Source: Pomphorhynchus laevis
Taxonomy: Eukaryota > Acanthocephala > Palaeacanthocephala > Echinorhynchida > Pomphorhynchidae
Length of the DNA stretch: 64,000 nt
Direction of reading: 5' to 3'
Assembly (NCBI GenBank): GCA_012934845.2
Contig: WNNJ02003311.1
Location: 35,699-99,698, forward strand
Made by a program: the position numbers and the translations under genes
In this document: one piece after another, positions 58,096 to 64,000 of the stretch
Numbering within the stretch: position 1 is the stretch's first letter
Layout of the letters: each line of letters begins with the position of its first letter
The notes under the pieces: generated by a model
Told to the model about the DNA's origin: nothing
What the model saw: the letters and a program-made list of their open reading frames with translations, nothing else
The model's database searches: none

Positions 58096-58799
58096 AAAAA
58101 TTTGATGGATACTTCCTTGAATTTTTGAAATCCCAAGTGGTCATGGTATCAGGAAAAATTTAATTTGGACGCAACGTCATCGTTTTTTCTAGAGTAAGAA
58201 CAACAGTATTTGCAAATATTACTGATATCAGTTGGAGCAAAATGGAATGAAACGCACAGACAACTGAACGAATGGTACAAAATTGCACAATCTAAGTGAT
58301 ATACCTTTTCTTATTTAGGCTACATAGTATTCGTGACAGACGTATTGAAACTCCTATATGATCTCAAAACAAAATAAATTTTAGCTGCAAAAATCACAAT
58401 CCCCGTTAGCCAAATAAATTTGCTACCCAAATAATAATAATTTTCCTACGTTCGATATTGCAAAACACCTGCACCGGGACACACCAATTATAAAAAATAT
58501 ATTATATATATTTATAAACTTGAATTTCTCTGTAACACAGTATTTCTATTAAAAGACATTTAGTACCTGAGGCATTGTTAGACTGTAATACGAACTGACG
58601 TACAGAGCTTATGCTAAATTCTCTCTGATGATTCAGATTAAGGGTAGCTCTGATTTTTGAGCTTTGAACGCTATTTAAGGGTGTGTTAAGGTGCCTTTAG
58701 AATATTATTGTAGCAACGGTACTGATAAGCTCCTTTAGAGCGAAACGAGTCTGCAGTTGTTAAAGTTTTTCGTCACAGATAGAATGATTGGGCATACGT
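58096..58799. other. spacer upstream of Penelope-like copy 4
   Basis: No gene recognised; could include the element's 5' UTR, but no second copy is available here for comparison. Confidence 0.4.
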
Positions 58800-58806
58800 A
58801 GAACCT

Positions 58807-59262
58807 TTGAATATTGTGCTTAAAAGTTACATGTACTCTACCAGATTGGAAAAATACGTAAGTACTAATGATTTCAATTTTAAATCTTTAAAATGTAACA
58901 GAAAAAATTGTATAGTTTGTGATGTTATAAATAATAATAATTGTATCGTAAGTAATACGACAAACAAATGTTTTTCATTAAATATTAATAATAATTGTAA
59001 CTGCAATACCGCAGGTGTAGTGTATCTTATACAATGTACATGTGGATTGCAATATATAGGAAAAACATATCAAATGTTAAAAACTAGGTTTAGGCAACAC
59101 ATATATAATATACAGCATAATAGTCAAACTATATTTCATAAACATATGAGATTAATAGGACATGATATTAAAAACTGTAAATTATTTATTTTAGAACATA
59201 TTATCGAAGAAAACATTTCAATATTAAATCAAAAACTATTAGAAAAAGAAGATTTTTTGGAT
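58807..59262 (+). pseudogene. GIY-YIG endonuclease domain of Penelope-like copy 4
   Basis: The ATG-led frame runs to a frameshift (DFLD then stop) caused by one extra T relative to copy 3 (DFWIKTLNSMY). Contains VYLI...YIG.T...L..R...H of the GIY-YIG fold with Cys pairs upstream (KCNRKNCIVC) and inside (CTCG). Confidence 0.88.
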
Positions 59263-59865
59263 TAAAACGCTTAATTCCATGTACCCATTAGGATTGAATG
59301 ACATGGTACAAGGAATTGGCAGAAGTAGTATAATACATAATAAACAACTATATTATAATAATCCAGTTAAACGCAAACCAAGAAGTCATGGTGATAAACG
59401 GAATAGGAAAAATATAGTTAAAAATATTAAGATATGTATATAAATGAACGATTAGAAATATTAAAACAACTTTTAAGTGATAATAAGCTAAAAGATCTTT
59501 ATGTAAATATAAGAAGTTTTTCTAAAGATATCACAGGTTCAATAAATCAAAAATTAATTAACGACTATGATAGGCTAAGTTGTATAATAGACATTTATTA
59601 AAATACAAAATACTATAATCGTACAATAAATGTTAATAATAACAATAGAAAATATACATTAACCATAAACTTCATTAATAAATGTATAGATAACATAAAT
59701 ATAGCCGGACTTTTAAATAATTCTAAAAGTAAAGAAATAACAGGGTCAGATTTAAGTAAATATATTCCTAAAATAAGGCATAAACTCCTACCACCATTAG
59801 GACAAAAAATTTGTAATTATAATAAAGAATTAAAATTAATATGTAACGATAATATTAGAAACATA

Positions 59866-61403
59866 ATGGAAACAGAATGCAATTGTAAAAGTCTTAGTTT
59901 TGATAAAATAAATGAACATATATGTACCCATAATCTAGAATTAATTGAAAATTGTGAATTAAGAAAGCTGCTATCAAAAGGGTATAAATATAGATTAAAT
60001 AATAACAACGACAAAAATAAAATTTACAATTCGTTATATAATAACTTAAATGATTACTTTAGTAAGCTGATTAATAGTGAAAGCTCGAATATATCTAAGA
60101 TAAAAATTTGGAAAGATTATATATTTGATAAAATTAAAAATAAAATAAAAATAACAAACAATTATAAAAGGAAAGATAAAATTAATAAAGATATGTATAA
60201 AGAACTTACTAAATTAAAGGATAACTATATAATAACAACTATTGATAAAGCTAGTAATAAATTTGTCTTCATATGCAAAAAGCTTTTTTTACGATATACT
60301 AATGAAAGAGGTTAATTCTAATGATTTAAATGTAAATCCAACATATAAACGCAGTGAGTTAAGTTTAGAAACAATTATTACAAGTTACTATTCTATAATG
60401 GATAAAAAGGGTATAAAGGTTGAATCAGATAATAAAAATATACCTATATTATATTGGAATCCAAAATTACATAAAAATCCAATAAAACCCAGGTTCATAT
60501 GTAGTGCGTTTAAATGTACATTAAAACCACTTTCTGTCTATATGAATAAAATACTTAAAGTAATTAAAGCACACTTCAAAAAATATCGTAAGGTAATTGA
60601 AATTAATACTGGCATAAAGTACTATTTCATTGTTAATTCTACAAAAGAATTTTTAGAACAGACAAAAGGAATAAATTTTCAAAATATAAATACATACGAT
60701 TTTAGTACGCTTTATACAAATCTAGATTTAGTAGATATTAAAGAAGCGTTAGTAAAATTAATTAATCTTATATTCGGAAAAAGATATACATATATATGTT
60801 ATAATAATTATAACGCCTATCTAACAAAAATTTAACCATCAAGTAAATATAAATATATGGATAAAATTGAATTAATAGAAGCATTAATTTATATAGTTTA
60901 TATATAAACTATATAAATACATGAAATATATGTTTCGATACATTGATGATATATGTGTATTTAATTCTAATCATTTTTATTCAATTAGTGAGCACATTTA
61001 TCCAGAAAGCCTTATTCTTAACAAAACCAATATTAATGATAAAGAAGGTGTATATCTAGATATGAACATTAAATTAACATTAACTAAAACTACTATTAAT
61101 TTATATCGTAAAGATGACATATTTAAATTTACAATAAACATATTTTTGCATGAGCATTCATGCATACCATTTAATATAAAGTTTAATACATTAAATAATG
61201 AAATTTTAAGAATTGCAACAGTATGTAATGATATTGGCTTTCTTCAAAATCATTTAAATAATTTAATAGATACATATTTTAAACTAAGTTACTATAAAAA
61301 TGCAATCAAACAGAAAATAGTAGAATATATAAATCAACACAATAATATAAAGAATAAATTTAAACTCTTAAGTGGCAAATTTTTATGGATGAATAATAAA
61401 TAA
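59866..61403 (+). pseudogene. CxC linker and reverse transcriptase of Penelope-like copy 4
   Basis: Three successive frames (59866-60315, 60242-60835, 60921-61403) encode METECNCKSLSF, TTIDKASNKFVFICKK, PILYWNPKLHKNPIKPRFIC, NTYDFSTLYTNLDLVDIKEA, then after the deletion FRYIDDICVFNSN and the RT C-terminus LLSGKFLWMNNK. Relative to copy 2 about 55 residues including GVPMGGNSSP are missing, so RT activity is lost. Confidence 0.88.
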
Positions 61404-61464
61404 TATACTTTGTATTATAATAAGATAATAGATAGTTATATCAGAGGAAATACATCATTAGCAT

Positions 61465-61545
61465 GTATTCGGCCCCGCTGCTATGTTGTGTAGAGGAGTT
61501 AGGGGCCGAAATCTGATAGCATAGCAGTTCCTCCTGATGACCTCT
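61465..61545 (+). ncRNA. 3' UTR pseudoknot of Penelope-like copy 4
   Basis: Stem 1 TTCGGCCCC (61468-61476) with GGGGCCGAA (61502-61510); stem 2 CTGCTATG (61478-61485) with CATAGCAG (61520-61527). The stems interleave. Loop lengths are about 16 and 9. Directly after it follows TTCCTCCTGATGACC. Confidence 0.72.
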
Positions 61546-61779
61546 AATTCTTATTCTGATACAACGTCTGTTATTTATTAGTCAATTCATAAAAATGAAG
61601 TTTATTTTAAATTTCATTTTTTTAACTTGATTTAAATTATAAAAAATCTTATAACAATTATTTATTTTATTATTTAATTATTAAATTTTGATTTGGCATT
61701 ATTATGTTTTTTATTTTATTATTACATTAAATACGTAGTCTCAGTTATCTGATTTGATTTGTCCTGTCGAAGAAAATGT

Positions 61780-62010
61780 GTATGATCCGAAAAGCACTTT
61801 AAAGGTTATATTCTTTAAAATTCTTTGAAGAGGTTAGCTTAAAGTTTTAAGCCTATGCTACCACGTAAGCAAATTCTCGGAAATATCTATTTAATATATC
61901 ACAAGGCAGCCGAAACGACTGATGGTAGTTCACCCTATTGATGAGTGCTGCCGGCTACCATCAGTTATTCTATGAGTGATTAGAAAGTCTGCTCTGCATG
62001 TAATCGAACT
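61780..62010 (-). repeat. inverted copy of the 30275-31060 repeat with a pseudoknot-like core
   Basis: Shares, inverted, GCAAATTCTCGG, AAGGCAGCCGAA, GATGAGTGCTGCC and AGTCTGCTCTGCATG. GGCAGC (61905-61910) pairs with GCTGCC (61947-61952), and CTGATGGTAG (61919-61928) pairs exactly with CTACCATCAG (61955-61964); the two stems interleave. It directly follows Penelope-like copy 4. Confidence 0.7.
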
Positions 62011-62978
62011 CAAACAAATGCGGAGCATTCACAAATAAATGCTGAGTATGCGATCGTACTAGATTTAAAACATGCAAATGCATACAAGAGACCGAGCTTC
62101 ATAAAATTACCGAAACGGGACTACAATTTGTTGTCAGGTGAGAGAATAATTGCACGACGCAACATTTTTAGTTACGAGAGTGCATGAAGTGTCAACTTCA
62201 AAACATTATGCAATCCCAAAGAGCACTCAGTGAGCGACTAACAAAGCGGTGTGCAGATGTAAAATATCATTGTGACTCCTGTGCGTGACATAAAGGAGAT
62301 GATTTGAGAATAAATATTGATTATCATTGATAAGTTAAAAACAGAAACTGTGCTACAAGGACATCTACAAACCAAAAAAAATGGAAAGAAAAAGGCTAAA
62401 TTCTTCCTGAAGATGTTGATTGTGCATTTGTATAAATACTGTAAAACTTTGTGCGTGAGGAAAAAAAGATTTTTTTAAAAGCTTTGTAAAAAGGGAAACG
62501 TCGATAAAATAAAATTATGCTTCTTACTTTCTTCCACCAGTTATATACAATCACTCTTAAATTATTTGATTAAATCTTTATGGACAATCGTGAGCGACGT
62601 TTGTTAAATCACCAGAAACTATATATATAACAAACAATGGGACGAATGTAAGATTGAACGCGTATGTGAACTACTGCAGATAGTAAGAATTAAATTGTTT
62701 TGAAGGTTTTCGTCGCAGTTTTGATACAATAGAAGAGGATCTTTAACTAGAGGTTATACACTAGTTGAGATAACTATCGGTTATTGTTTGCACATTTAAT
62801 AAACTATTTTTAAAAGTTTTCGATTGGTTCAAATGGTGTACAAGAGATAAGACTAGCGACGTGATGAATGATATGAATGATGCAGAGATGACTTGATGTA
62901 CGTCAAGTATATGTATGATATTATATTAATATCTATATATTAATATAATCTATTATAATCTAATAAACACGATCGCCC

Positions 62979-63010
62979 CTTTTATAAGACAGCCAAGCTA
63001 CAGTTCATTT
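62979..63010 (+). promoter_or_regulatory. TATA-like box upstream of the 63047 ORF
   Basis: TTTATAAGAC at 62981-62990 in a locally GC-richer stretch, about 57-66 bp before the ATG, followed by CAGTTCA, which could hold a transcription start. Confidence 0.4.
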
Positions 63011-63046
63011 GATACAAGCAAATGTGTTAATCACCAACTCGTTGAT

Positions 63047-63340
63047 ATGGCAGTTCAAACTGATAAATTTTGTAAATGTACTCAATACGTTCAAACGTAT
63101 TTCAATGACATCATGAATAGCACTGGCATATGTAAAGAGGTAGCTATATCAGAAAGCTTAGCATCGTATTGGGAATTTAAGTGTGCACTTGATATAGTTT
63201 ATAAATTGAAGAAACTTCCGCCTCGAAAACGTGTACATTTCTATCAAATTATAATGGAAATAGACAACTGTTTATCGGATTCTTCAAGGGTTGAAAAACC
63301 AATTGACTATTCAATAAAATTGGGAATCGACAATATGTAG
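63047..63340 (+). CDS. unrecognised 97-residue protein, possibly BESS-like
   Basis: A single open frame from MAVQTDKFCKCTQYVQTYFN to a TAG stop, with composition and codon use unlike the AT-rich surroundings. The central part, SYWEFKCALDIVYKLKKLPP followed by RKRVHFYQIIMEIDNCL, has the spacing (aromatic, L...LKxLPxxKR...I) of BESS-like segments that follow MADF domains, but this is a weak resemblance by eye and no MADF domain precedes it. No splice site is needed. It might be a small single-exon host gene or a domesticated transposon-derived piece. A TATA-like box lies about 60 bp upstream. Confidence 0.5.
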   Translation: MAVQTDKFCKCTQYVQTYFNDIMNSTGICKEVAISESLASYWEFKCALDIVYKLKKLPPRKRVHFYQIIMEIDNCLSDSSRVEKPIDYSIKLGIDNM

Positions 63341-64000
63341 AAAATTAGATCAGTATTTTGTTTATGAAATAATATCACTAATAAATTGATTGTTTTAAGA
63401 TGTCTTGATCTTTAATATAGATATTCGCATATTGAACATAATATCATAGACAAAATAATGGTTAACTTATTACCTAAATGCTTTAATTTGATTACCATCG
63501 TTAGATAAATGATTATTTATCAAACAAAATATTTCATGATGTTTAATAATTTTCTATTTAATAATTTAATAGATATTAGATGATAAAATATACAATAAAA
63601 TATTATAATATATTATCTAATTTAATATATTATATTAAATTAATATAATAAATTATATTAGATTATAATAGATTATTTAGTTAATTAATATATTTAGATA
63701 TTAATATAATATCATAAATATAAACATTTAAGAGATATCAGGCAATAGTTCAATGCATACAGTTAAACTTAAGTAGAGCTTTCCACACTATAGATTACTA
63801 TATTCTTTTTCGAAATCTAAGCGATATTGGCTTGCCATTAGGGCAATTAAAAATATTATACTATTATGTTATTAATAATTTAAACATATTACAATATTGT
63901 ATATTATATATTATAAATATATATTTATTTTTTTAATAAATATATTATAATATATTATATAATTTATTATATTATATGAAATTAATATAATAGATTATAT
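63341..64000. other. AT-rich end of window
   Basis: Runs of TATAAT-like sequence, no gene seen. Confidence 0.5.

Larger units (their letters stand above)
58800..61757 (+). mobile_element. Penelope-like element with N-terminal GIY-YIG (Naiad type), copy 4
   Basis: Most complete copy. An N-terminal Cys-rich segment (LKCNRKNCIVCDV) precedes the GIY-YIG nuclease GVVYLIQCTCGLQYIGKTYQ with RFRQH (58807-59262), then a linker with KRKPRSHGDKRNRKN, the CxC motif METECNCKS (59866) and the RT. The canonical Penelope order is RT then GIY-YIG; here it is reversed, with CxC between, as described for Naiad elements. Breaks: an extra T at about 59250, a small deletion near 59430, an extra T near 60287 and a deletion near 60880-60920 that removes motif B, while motif C (RYIDDICVF, about 60931-60960) stays. 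The 3' UTR has the pseudoknot and extends to about 61757. Confidence 0.9.

Noticed and set aside
58807..61403. Selenocysteine (in-frame TGA) use in the Penelope-like ORF, known for some Naiads
   Set aside because: The breaks seen are frameshifts, TAA and TAG or deletions; conserved Cys codons are TGT/TGC in the copies compared.

Overview
The window reads as nuclear DNA of an invertebrate animal. It is very AT-rich, has spliceosomal GT-AG introns (one only 48 nt), encodes two conserved animal-type proteins on the + strand, and most of the rest is retroelement sequence in all states of decay. The exact phylum cannot be fixed from sequence alone. No bacterial, CRISPR, rRNA or tRNA feature was seen.

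Host genes: (i) a 9-exon RIOK3 (RIO-family atypical kinase) at 16121-40194, whose reading frame joins cleanly across every intron to give 491 residues; (ii) a 5-exon gene at 43179-48604 encoding about 116 residues that looks like the DAP1/DAPL1 family; (iii) an unrecognised 97-residue ORF at 63047-63340 behind a TATA-like box. RIOK3 intron 7 also holds an intronless, UBL-less ubiquilin copy with an in-frame stop, directly behind a fragment of a LINE endonuclease.

Retroelements: a two-ORF CR1-type LINE that appears intact (11225-15900, minus) and a 5'-truncated CR1 with an open RT frame (8097-10472, minus); decayed L2/CR1-like LINEs (3880-6391 +, 17400-18330 -, 49030-49350 -, 51160-52150 -, 56424-56710 -); three lineages of LINE with a C-terminal restriction-like endonuclease (1-1080 -, 32730-35642 -, 37119-37636 +, 53160-55460 -); and at least five Penelope-like copies whose GIY-YIG nuclease is N-terminal to the RT and joined by a CxC linker, i.e. 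the permuted 'Naiad' layout (best copies 58800-61757 and 26040-28535).

Non-coding structure: RIOK3 intron 1 carries a cluster (18480-20640) of repeats with two hammerhead-ribozyme-like cores each, ending in a 190-bp tandem array, which resembles metazoan retrozymes. The Penelope-like 3' UTR has an interleaved two-stem pseudoknot supported by base-pair covariation between copies. A 14-bp tandem repeat sits at the 5' end of two unrelated LINE types. Foldback/MITE arrays, a 45-bp minisatellite and a dispersed repeat ('X') that hosts a CR1 insertion complete the picture. These RNA-structured repeats are the best candidates for something undescribed.
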